NCBI RefSeq assembly: GCF_000221045.1
Contig: NC_015856.1
Coordinates: 4,608,542-4,672,541 of the forward strand
Length of the DNA: 64,000 nt
Direction: 5' to 3'
From: Collimonas fungivorans Ter331
GTDB taxonomy: Bacteria; Pseudomonadota; Gammaproteobacteria; Burkholderiales; Burkholderiaceae_D
Shown: positions 57,333 to 64,000 of the stretch, piece after piece
Numbering within the stretch: position 1 is the first letter of the stretch
Layout: each line of letters starts with the position of its first letter
The notes under the pieces: generated by a model
Told to the model about the DNA's origin: nothing
The model's database searches: none
Seen by the model: the letters and a program-made list of their open reading frames with translations, nothing else
Made by a program: the position numbers and the translations under genes

Positions 57333-58619
57333 TCAAGGATACAAACCACGCATTTCACGCGCCTGCAGGACACGGGTACAGGCAACGATAAACGCAGCGG
57401 TGCGCAGCGATACCTTCTTCTCTTCGGCCAGTTGCCAGACCGCGGTAAACGCTTCGCGCATGATGCGGGTCAGGCGCAGGTTGATTTCATCTTCAGTCCA
57501 GAAGAAACTGGAGAAATCCTGCACCCATTCGAAATAACTCACCGTCACGCCGCCGGCATTGGCGATCACGTCAGGCACCACCAGCACGCCCTTTTCATGC
57601 AGGATGTCGTCCGCGGCCGGGCTGGTCGGGCCGTTGGCGCCTTCCAGGATGATCTTGGCGCGGATGGTCGGCGCATTCTCCACGGTAATTTGTTGCTCCA
57701 GAGCAGCTGGCACCAAAATATCGCAATCGACAGCCCAAAACTGCGCACGGTCGCTGATTTCTTCGCCGCCCTTGAAACCGGCGACGCTGCCGGTTTCATT
57801 GACGTGGGCTTGCAACGCCGCCACGTCGAGGCCGCTGGAACGCACCACGGTCGAGATATGGTCTTGCACCGCCACCACCTTGGCGCCGGCTTCCGAGAAC
57901 AGCCGCGCAGCAATGCCGCCGACATTCCCGAAACCCTGCACCGCAATCTTGGCGCCGTGGATATCCAGGCCGCGCTTGACCGCTGCTTCGCAACCCACCA
58001 CGAACACGCCGCGGCCGGTGGCTTCGCGCCGTCCCAGGCTGCCGCCCAGTGAAATCGGCTTGCCGGTGACCACGCCCGACGCGGTGCTGCCCTGGTTCAT
58101 GGAATAGGTATCCATCATCCAGGCCATGATCTGTTCGTTGGTGTTGACATCCGGTGCCGGGATGTCCTTGTTGGGGCCGATGATGATGCCGATCTCGCTG
58201 GTGTAACGGCGCGTCATGCGCTGCAGCTCGCCTTGCGACAAGGTCTTCGGGTCAACCCGGATGCCGCCCTTGGCGCCGCCGTACGGCACGTTCACGGCCG
58301 CGTTCTTGACCGTCATCCAGGCCGACAGGGCCATCACTTCAGACAGCGTCACGTCCTGGTGGAAACGCACGCCGCCCTTGCCTGGGCCGCGCGAGGTGTT
58401 GTGCTGCACGCGATAGCCTTCGAAGTGGGCAATGGTGCCGTCGTCGCGTTCGATAGGGACGTCGACGATCAGCATCCGCTTCGGACGTTTCATGGTCTCG
58501 ACCCAGCGGGCCAAGTTGCCGAGGTAAGGTGTTACGCGATCGATTTGTTCGAGGTAGTCGCCCCATGGGCCGATGCCATGTTGCGTGAGATAGGATGGAA
58601 CTTCGTGCTTGATAGTCAT
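57333..58619 (-). CDS. gdhA: glutamate dehydrogenase (Glu/Leu/Phe/Val family)
   Basis: GDH interconverts glutamate and 2-oxoglutarate with ammonia. The 428-residue protein has [13 protein letters not shown], the catalytic-lysine segment [30 protein letters not shown], and the Rossmann motif VQGFGNVGG. The size and sequence fit the hexameric small GDH group, usually NAD-dependent. It lies upstream of two glutamate-binding proteins and gltJKL on the same strand, which suggests use of imported glutamate as carbon and nitrogen source. Its upstream region contains palindromes near 58774-58804. Confidence 0.95.
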   Translation of the reverse strand: MTIKHEVPSYLTQHGIGPWGDYLEQIDRVTPYLGNLARWVETMKRPKRMLIVDVPIERDDGTIAHFEGYRVQHNTSRGPGKGGVRFHQDVTLSEVMALSAWMTVKNAAVNVPYGGAKGGIRVDPKTLSQGELQRMTRRYTSEIGIIIGPNKDIPAPDVNTNEQIMAWMMDTYSMNQGSTASGVVTGKPISLGGSLGRREATGRGVFVVGCEAAVKRGLDIHGAKIAVQGFGNVGGIAARLFSEAGAKVVAVQDHISTVVRSSGLDVAALQAHVNETGSVAGFKGGEEISDRAQFWAVDCDILVPAALEQQITVENAPTIRAKIILEGANGPTSPAADDILHEKGVLVVPDVIANAGGVTVSYFEWVQDFSSFFWTEDEINLRLTRIMREAFTAVWQLAEEKKVSLRTAAFIVACTRVLQAREMRGLYP

Positions 58620-58773
58620 ATTTTTGCGCGCTCCTGGAAGTTGCAGACCGGCCCCCTGGTTAAGGACAGCAATAAGGACGACAGGGGAACTGACAGCGGG
58701 GGCTAAATCGATCTAGTGGCGAATCGTAGGACAACGGCACAGGGCAAAGCCAATGCTTTGTGCGCATGTAACT

Positions 58774-58804
58774 ATGCATTTTTTGCATTGATATTAAAAA
58801 TGCA
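58774..58804. promoter_or_regulatory. palindromic sites upstream of gdhA
   Basis: ATGCA-TTTTT-TGCAT (58774-58788) overlaps a 9-bp inverted repeat TGCATTTTT / AAAAATGCA (58775-58783 with 58796-58804). They lie about 155-185 bases before gdhA and just past the 3' end of the LysR gene. They have the look of T-N11-A regulator sites, but the regulator is unknown. Confidence 0.4.
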
Positions 58805-58872
58805 ATCCAAACATGGTGAGCATGGTTTTCGCGCAACGTCCTGCGTGCGCCGCGTGCCTGCAGTTCCGGGAT

Positions 58873-59874
58873 TTATGCGAGCGCCGCCGGCGTTTTACGT
58901 TTTGCGTTTTTGGCGGCTTCCTTGGCTGCTTCTTTGGTTGCCTGTTCCTGCTGTTGCAGCAGGTAAGCCCATAACCGCGCCACCACCGGCTTGCCGGGCC
59001 GTTGCACGGTAGGACGTTCGCGGTAGAGGCGGATTTCCATGGTCGCTTCCCATTCGGGTGCGCTATCGTCGATCCTGTCGACCCTGGCCAGCTGCTTCAG
59101 CTTGACTTCTCGGGTCACCGCCGACTCCGGCAGGAAGGCCACGCCATGCCCTTCCAGCGCCATCATTTTCAAGCCTTCCGCCATGTCTGTCTCGTAGCGT
59201 TTTTCAAGGTAGAGCGGCTTCTTGGCGTCGGCCAGGATCAGTTCCACCATGCGCCCGAGGTAAGCATTGCTGGTATAGGACAAGAATGGCAAAGGCGCGC
59301 CTGCGCTGCCGGGAAAGACATAGTCCGGCACCCCGGCCTTGTTGCAATGGGCATACGCGCGCAGCACCTCGCTGCCCAGTGTGATCAGGTCGTAGCGGCC
59401 GGTATCGAGCTGCACCGGCTGGCGCGGATGGTGATAGCACAGCAGCAGGTCGCAGCCGCCGTCCACCATCGCCATCACGGCGTCATGCACGTTCAAGGCC
59501 AGCAGGCGCGTATTGAGCGGTCCGAAACCGTCTTCCAGCAAACGGATCCAGCGCGGCACGTAGGTCAGCGACAAGGTATGCGGCACGGCGAAATCCACCG
59601 TGCTCAACGCGGTCGGACGCTTGCCGCGCATCAGCGCACGGGCGTTGTTGATCTGGCCCAGCATCTCCAGCGCCTGCTCGTAAAACACTTCGCCGGCTGC
59701 GGTCAGCCGCGTCGGATAGGAGGTGCGGTCGATCAGGTCGGCGCCCAGCCACGCTTCCAGCGACTGGATGCGGCGCGAGAAGGCCGGCTGCGTGACATGA
59801 CGCAATTCTGCGGAGCGGCTGAAACTATGCGTTTCCGCCAACGAAATGAAGTCTTCTAACCATTTGCTTTCCAT
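58873..59874 (-). CDS. LysR family regulator, HypT-like
   Basis: This 333-residue transcription factor has an N-terminal winged helix-turn-helix (about residues 1-62: WLEDFISLAETHSFSRSAE, TQPAFSRRIQSLE) and a ligand-binding domain (about 90-300). The ESKWLEDFI start and LSYTSNAYLGRM segment resemble the hypochlorite-responsive HypT (YjiE) branch. The resemblance is from memory, not a search. The C terminus carries an unusual Ala/Lys-rich tail (about 310-333, KEAAKEAAKNAKRK). The ATG at 59874 gives the family start; the in-frame opening to 59943 is rejected. It is upstream of gdhA on the same strand and 97 bp after an ABC exporter gene. Confidence 0.85.
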   Translation of the reverse strand: MESKWLEDFISLAETHSFSRSAELRHVTQPAFSRRIQSLEAWLGADLIDRTSYPTRLTAAGEVFYEQALEMLGQINNARALMRGKRPTALSTVDFAVPHTLSLTYVPRWIRLLEDGFGPLNTRLLALNVHDAVMAMVDGGCDLLLCYHHPRQPVQLDTGRYDLITLGSEVLRAYAHCNKAGVPDYVFPGSAGAPLPFLSYTSNAYLGRMVELILADAKKPLYLEKRYETDMAEGLKMMALEGHGVAFLPESAVTREVKLKQLARVDRIDDSAPEWEATMEIRLYRERPTVQRPGKPVVARLWAYLLQQQEQATKEAAKEAAKNAKRKTPAALA

Positions 59875-59971
59875 GCCGCTATCGTAACGCGAGTCGGCGC
59901 GGCGGCATAGAAAATTGGCGGACCTGCGGCCGACAAGCTGCATCGGCGTTGTACTTCTGCACCTTGTACTT

Positions 59972-61852
59972 CTACATTACCTGCACCACGTTTTCAGGAT
60001 ACCCGCCGTCGATTCCCGGCGAAGGGCCTTCCACTTCTTCCGGATGCGCTTGCTGGCGCTGCCACATCTGCGCGTAGGCGCCGTCCGCCGCCAGCAGCTG
60101 GAGGTGGGTGCCGCGCTCGATGATGCGGCCGTGGTCCAGCACCAGGATCTGCGCCGCATCGGCGATGGTCGACAAGCGGTGGGCGATGACCAGCGTGGTG
60201 CGGTCCTTGGCGATTTCCTTGAGCTGCGCCTGGATCGCCTGTTCCGATTTCGAATCGAGCGCCGAGGTGGCCTCGTCGAAAATCAACAGCGCGGGATTTT
60301 TCAGCAAAGTGCGCGCGATCGCCACCCGCTGCTTTTCGCCGCCCGACAATTTTAAGCCGCGCTCGCCCACCATCGAATCGTAGCCGTCCGGCAGCGATTC
60401 GATGAAATCGTGGATATGCGCCGCCTTGGCGACCGCGACGATTTCCGCCTTGCTGGCGCCCGGCTTGCCGTAGGCGATGTTGTATTCGATGCTGTCGTTG
60501 AACAGCACCGTATCCTGCGGCACGATGCCGATCGCCTGGCGCAGCGAAGCCTGGGTGATGTCGCGCAAATCCTGGCCGTCGATCGTGATGCGGCCGTTGT
60601 TGATATCGTAAAAACGGAACAGCAAACGCGACAGGGTCGACTTGCCGGAACCGCTGTGGCCGACCACCGCGGTGGTGGTGCCGGCGGCAATCGTGAAATC
60701 GACGTCGAACAGGATCTGGCGCTTGCTCTCGTAGCTGAAATCCACATGCGCAAAACGCACTTGCGCGCCGCCGGTCAGCAGCGGCGGCGCCTGCACGGCG
60801 TCGGCGATTTCGCGATTCTCATCGAGCAGGTGGAACAGCCGCTCCATGTCGGCCAGGCTCTGCTTGATTTCGCGGTAGATGACGCCGAGGAAATTGAGCG
60901 GAATATACAGCTGGATCATGAAGGAGTTGACCAGCACCAGGTCGCCCAGCGTCATCTTGCCGTCGATTACGCCCTGCGTGGCGCGCCACAGGATCAGCGT
61001 CACCGCGATGGCGATGATCAGCGATTGCCCGGTATTGAGCAGGGACAGCGAGGTCTGCGATTTCACCGCCGCGGTTTCGTAGCGCATCAAGCCGTCGTCG
61101 TAGCGCCGCGCTTCGTATTCCTCGTTGCCGAAATACTTGACGGTTTCGTAGTTGATCAGCGAATCGATGGCCTTGGTGTTGGCGCTCGAATCGAGGGTGT
61201 TCATGGTGCGCCGGAAATGGGTGCGCCATTCGGTGACGGTGACGGTAAAAAAAATGTAGCTCACCAGCGCCACCGCGGTGATGCCGGCGAACCAGATGTC
61301 GTAGTGCAGCACCAGGTAACCCAGCACCAGCGAGATTTCGATCAGGGTCGGCAGGATGCTGAACAGCGCATACGACACCAGCGACGAGATGCCGCGTGTG
61401 CCGCGTTCGATGTCGCGCGTCATGCCGCCGGTCTGGCGGTTCAGGTGGAAGCGCAGCGATAGCGAATGCAGGTGGCGGAACACCTGCAGGGCGATGGTGC
61501 GCACCGCGCGCTGGGTGACGCGCGCGAACACGAACTCGCGCAATTCGGTGAACAGGGTGGTGCTCAGGCGCAGCGCGCCGTAGGCCGCCAGTATCCCCAG
61601 CGGCAGCACCAGCATCGCCTGCGGATGGCTGACCGTGATGGTCATGCTGTCGACCAGTTTCTTCAGCACCAGCGGTACGCCGACATTGGCCAGCTTGGCG
61701 CCCAGCATGAACAGCAGCGCCAGCGAGACGCGCCACTTGTAGGTCCAGAGATAGGGCAGCAAGGTCTTGAGCGTGGCCCAGTCGCTACGCTTTGGCTGGC
61801 CGCTGCCGGTAACTGCGGCGGGCTCTGGCGACGTGTAAGAATGGTGGCGCAT
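59972..61852 (-). CDS. Atm1/HMT1-type ABC exporter (fused permease and ATPase)
   Basis: This 626-residue half-transporter has a cytoplasmic N terminus, a six-helix membrane domain (about residues 37-330) and an ATPase domain (about 365-605). ATPase motifs are complete: Walker A GHSGSGKST, signature LSGGEKQR, Walker B LLIFDEATSALD and H-loop VIAHRLSTI. The membrane-domain segments NRQTGGMTRDIERGTRGIS and ALVSYIFFTVTVTEWR match the Atm1 family, which exports glutathione-derived metal or sulfur compounds. The gene is divergent from the thioesterase gene, with 72 bp between. Confidence 0.93.
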   Translation of the reverse strand: MRHHSYTSPEPAAVTGSGQPKRSDWATLKTLLPYLWTYKWRVSLALLFMLGAKLANVGVPLVLKKLVDSMTITVSHPQAMLVLPLGILAAYGALRLSTTLFTELREFVFARVTQRAVRTIALQVFRHLHSLSLRFHLNRQTGGMTRDIERGTRGISSLVSYALFSILPTLIEISLVLGYLVLHYDIWFAGITAVALVSYIFFTVTVTEWRTHFRRTMNTLDSSANTKAIDSLINYETVKYFGNEEYEARRYDDGLMRYETAAVKSQTSLSLLNTGQSLIIAIAVTLILWRATQGVIDGKMTLGDLVLVNSFMIQLYIPLNFLGVIYREIKQSLADMERLFHLLDENREIADAVQAPPLLTGGAQVRFAHVDFSYESKRQILFDVDFTIAAGTTTAVVGHSGSGKSTLSRLLFRFYDINNGRITIDGQDLRDITQASLRQAIGIVPQDTVLFNDSIEYNIAYGKPGASKAEIVAVAKAAHIHDFIESLPDGYDSMVGERGLKLSGGEKQRVAIARTLLKNPALLIFDEATSALDSKSEQAIQAQLKEIAKDRTTLVIAHRLSTIADAAQILVLDHGRIIERGTHLQLLAADGAYAQMWQRQQAHPEEVEGPSPGIDGGYPENVVQVM

Positions 61853-61924
61853 AGGGTGACAATCGTAAAGAATGGTTTAAGCTACGGATACAAAACCAAT
61901 TGTAGCTCTCAGGGGAAATAACCG

Positions 61925-62332
61925 ATGACTGATCAAAACAACAATCAATTGCCACCCGACACCATGCCGCAGCTGCGGGTGATGCCGATGCCGTCCGACG
62001 CCAACGTGCACGGCGACGTCTTCGGCGGCTGGATCATGGCACAAGTCGACATTGCCGGCTCGCTGCCGGCCACCCGTCGCGCCAACGGCCGTGTCGCCAC
62101 GATCGCGGTGAACTCCTTTTTGTTCAAGCAGCCGGTGTTTGTCGGCGACCTGCTGTCGTTTTATGCCGAGATCGTCAAGGTCGGCAATACTTCGATCACC
62201 GTCAACGTCGAGGTGTATGCCGAACGCAACCGGCTGCAGACGGAAGTCGTGAAAGTGACCGAAGCGACGCTGACTTATGTCGCCACCGACGCCCAGCGCA
62301 AGCCGCGTCAGCTGCCGCCGCTGGCGTCCTGA
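61925..62332 (+). CDS. acyl-CoA thioesterase, YciA-like
   Basis: This 135-residue hotdog-fold protein probably hydrolyses acyl-CoA esters in the cytoplasm. The MPSDANVHGDVFGGWIMAQVDIAG segment contains the conserved Asn/Asp active-site region of YciA, and the VNSFLFKQPVFVGDLLSFYA strand is typical. Length matches E. coli YciA (132). A GGGGAAAT Shine-Dalgarno precedes the ATG. Its last 25 bases overlap the convergent IclR gene tail to tail. Confidence 0.93.
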   Translation: MTDQNNNQLPPDTMPQLRVMPMPSDANVHGDVFGGWIMAQVDIAGSLPATRRANGRVATIAVNSFLFKQPVFVGDLLSFYAEIVKVGNTSITVNVEVYAERNRLQTEVVKVTEATLTYVATDAQRKPRQLPPLAS

Positions 62333-63159
62333 CTCACATCCTTGTTTGCCCCGAGCTCGCTGGAGATGCTGGCCGCCGCGGCCTGCACTACCGCGATCAG
62401 TGACTGCATCCGTTCCAGCGGCATGTAAGGCAGGGTGCTGGACACGCTGATGGCGGCGACAATCGCGTGGCTGGCGTCGTAGATCGGCGCCGCCACACAG
62501 CGTATCGACGGCTCGTTGTCTTCCAGGTCGAAGGCATAACCGCCTTTGACGTATTCACGCATCTGGTCGCGGAACTCAATCCAGCTGCGCTTCGGCAATA
62601 AACCGGAAGCATGGCTGCTGGCGGCGCTGCTGCGCTTCTGGTACAAGCTCTTCCATTCCTCTTCGTCCATGCCCAGCATCAGAGCCTTGCCGACGCCGGT
62701 GGTGGCGATCGGCATCCTGTGCCCCACGCGCGAGCGCATTTCCAAACCCTTCTTGCCGGGAATCTTGTCCAGGTAGAGCACATCGTCGGCGTCCTGCAAA
62801 GCCAGGTGGATAGTGTCGCCCGACTGTTCGGCCAACTGCTCCAGGTAGGGCCGCGCCGCTATGCTTAGCGAGACTTCTTCGCGCGCCTGAAAACCTAGTT
62901 CAATCAGTTTCGGTCCGAGCATATAACCCGCGCTCGGCGTAAAGCGCAGATAGCGCTCCTGCACCAGGCAGTTCGCCAGCCGGTGGGTAGTGCTGCGCGT
63001 GGTGCCCAGCATCTGCGCGATCTGTTTCAGATCGCGCGCACCGCCAGCCACCGCCTGCAGTACTCCCAGCCCGCGTGTCAGGGTCTGGGTGCCGGTCGGT
63101 GCGGCAGCCGGCTCATCCGGATTGTCAGGCAACTCTGCCGAGTCCTGCGATTTGCGCAT
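62308..63159 (-). CDS. IclR family transcriptional regulator
   Basis: This 283-residue regulator has an N-terminal winged helix-turn-helix (about residues 23-85: TRGLGVLQAVAGGARDLKQIA, TTRSTTHRLANCL) and an IclR effector-binding domain (about 95-265, with VGHRMPIATTGVGKALML). It is divergent from a 2-dehydro-3-deoxygalactonokinase gene, so control of galactonate or galacturonate-type sugar-acid catabolism is likely. Two overlapping palindromes lie between the genes. Its 3' end overlaps the thioesterase gene by 25 bases. Confidence 0.92.
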   Translation of the reverse strand: MRKSQDSAELPDNPDEPAAAPTGTQTLTRGLGVLQAVAGGARDLKQIAQMLGTTRSTTHRLANCLVQERYLRFTPSAGYMLGPKLIELGFQAREEVSLSIAARPYLEQLAEQSGDTIHLALQDADDVLYLDKIPGKKGLEMRSRVGHRMPIATTGVGKALMLGMDEEEWKSLYQKRSSAASSHASGLLPKRSWIEFRDQMREYVKGGYAFDLEDNEPSIRCVAAPIYDASHAIVAAISVSSTLPYMPLERMQSLIAVVQAAAASISSELGANKDVSQDASGGS

Positions 63160-63196
63160 GATTAGAACCTGTCAGAAAATACCTAAGCTTACTTTT

Positions 63197-63227
63197 ATAT
63201 CCCATATATTGGGATATGATATCATAT
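63197..63227. promoter_or_regulatory. candidate operator of the IclR/dgoK pair
   Basis: An 8-bp inverted repeat ATATCCCA-N5-TGGGATAT (63197-63217) overlaps a perfect 14-base palindrome ATATGATATCATAT (63214-63227). The site lies 38 bases upstream of the regulator start and 86 bases upstream of dgoK, ideally placed to control both. Confidence 0.7.
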
Positions 63228-63313
63228 ATTGACAGAAAATGGCAGCCGGAATAAAGTACGCCACATCACGGGGCACGCTGATCCTGCCTGTAATTTTTAA
63301 AACCAACCAACCC

Positions 63314-64000
63314 ATGCCGCCTGCACCGCATCAAACGCACTTGATCGCCCTCGACTGGGGGACTTCATCGCTGCGCGCCTACCGGCTCGGAGCGCATGGC
63401 CAGACGCTGGAGTTGCGCGCCCTGCCCTGCGGCATAATGCAATTGCCGGCAGCCGCAAGCGGCGACAAAGCCGCGCTTGAAGCCGATTTTGAAGCCGCTT
63501 TCGAGCAAGCTTGCGGCGATTGGCTGCGCGCCGAACCAGGCACGCCGGTGATCGCGGCCGGCATGGTAGGCAGCCGCCAGGGCTGGCTGGAAGTACCGTA
63601 CCTGGAAGTGCCGATCGCCGTCGACCGCATCGGCGCCAGCTTGAGCCTGCTGCGCAATCGCCATGGCCAGCCGATCCATCTGGTGCCGGGCCTGATCGAA
63701 AACGCCATGCTGCCGAACGTCATGCGCGGCGAAGAGACCCAGGTGGTCGGCGTGCTCAATGCCCTCAACCAGGACACGGCTGAGACCGATGTCCTGATCG
63801 GCCTGCCCGGCACGCATTCCAAGTGGGTGCAGATACGGCGCGCGGGCAAGCTATGCCAGCTAGCGCATTTCGATACGTTCATGACCGGCGAAGTGTTTGC
63901 CGCCTTGTCCGGCCATACCATTCTCGGTCGCGGCATGCAGGCTGGCGAAGGCAAGGACAAAGACGACGCGGGGGCCGGGCAGCAAGCATTTGAGCGCGGC
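63314..64000 (+). CDS. dgoK: 2-dehydro-3-deoxygalactonokinase, 5' part
   Basis: DgoK phosphorylates 2-dehydro-3-deoxygalactonate to the 6-phosphate in the DeLey-Doudoroff pathway of galactose/galactonate breakdown. The frame is open from the ATG at 63314 to the window end (229 codons), so it is truncated by the window. The sequence has LIALDWGTSSLRAYRL near the start, AAGMVGSRQGWLEVPY, GLPGTHSKWVQI and FDTFMTGEVFAALSGHTILGR, all typical of this sugar kinase. It is divergent from an IclR regulator with palindromic operators in between. The aldolase gene dgoA would be expected just downstream. Confidence 0.93.
   Translation, partial: MPPAPHQTHLIALDWGTSSLRAYRLGAHGQTLELRALPCGIMQLPAAASGDKAALEADFEAAFEQACGDWLRAEPGTPVIAAGMVGSRQGWLEVPYLEVPIAVDRIGASLSLLRNRHGQPIHLVPGLIENAMLPNVMRGEETQVVGVLNALNQDTAETDVLIGLPGTHSKWVQIRRAGKLCQLAHFDTFMTGEVFAALSGHTILGRGMQAGEGKDKDDAGAGQQAFERG

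Overview
The window reads as a chromosomal core segment of a betaproteobacterium, most likely an Oxalobacteraceae member close to Collimonas/Janthinobacterium. The basis is the gene order lpxC-DUF721-M23-secA-argJ-ATPase-mutT-yacG-zapD-coaE beside a complete mraZ-to-ftsZ cluster, the protein sequences, and a GC-rich coding style. That genus-level guess is inference. There is no rRNA, tRNA, CRISPR array, prophage or transposase gene; almost all of it is housekeeping.

Layout. (1) 1-1444, + strand: end of coaE, zapD, yacG. (2) 1464-10823: mutT, a DUF815 ATPase, argJ, secA, an M23 peptidase, then DUF721 (+), lpxC and a peroxiredoxin. A 363-bp inverted-repeat element fills the gap between the divergent M23 and DUF721 genes. 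(3) 11056-28287, - strand: an uninterrupted division and cell-wall (dcw) cluster, transcribed mraZ-rsmH-ftsL-ftsI-murE-murF-mraY-murD-ftsW-murG-murC-ddl-ftsQ-ftsA-ftsZ. Six junctions share a 4-base ATGA overlap. A promoter with MraZ boxes lies upstream and an intrinsic terminator follows ftsZ. (4) 28789-36936, - strand: ruvC, purH, fis, dusB, a GAF-GGDEF protein with a degenerate active site, a histidine phosphatase, a PEBP protein, dtd and tyrS. (5) 37171-43796: M23 peptidase and anmK (+), then erpA, bactofilin, a DUF6776 membrane coiled-coil protein, argC, rpsI and rplM (-). (6) 43797-46391: a candidate anti-Shine-Dalgarno small RNA, an OsmC protein, a 123-bp repeat, coq7 and a DUF3025 protein. 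(7) 46424-51247: nitrate uptake (nrtA, nrtB, nrtD) with cobA and a NasT-type ANTAR regulator. The nrtA leader carries a sigma-54 promoter, two A1/G4 hexaloop hairpins and an intrinsic terminator. (8) 51414-59874: pyrC, then a glutamate module (gltJKL transporter, two binding proteins, gdhA) and a HypT-like LysR regulator. (9) 59972-64000: an Atm1-type ABC exporter, a YciA-like thioesterase, an IclR regulator with strong palindromes, and the start of a 2-dehydro-3-deoxygalactonokinase gene.

How the genes work together. Regions 2-3 couple lipid A commitment (LpxC), protein export (SecA), Z-ring control (ZapD, FtsZ, FtsA, FtsQ, FtsL, FtsI, FtsW) and peptidoglycan precursor synthesis. Region 5 adds wall remodelling (M23, AnmK, bactofilin). 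Regions 7-8 handle nitrogen: regulated nitrate import with a siroheme-pathway enzyme, and glutamate import beside glutamate dehydrogenase. The most unusual content is in the non-coding DNA: the anti-SD small RNA near 44.1 kb, the nitrate leader near 50.4 kb and the structured element at 8.3-8.65 kb.
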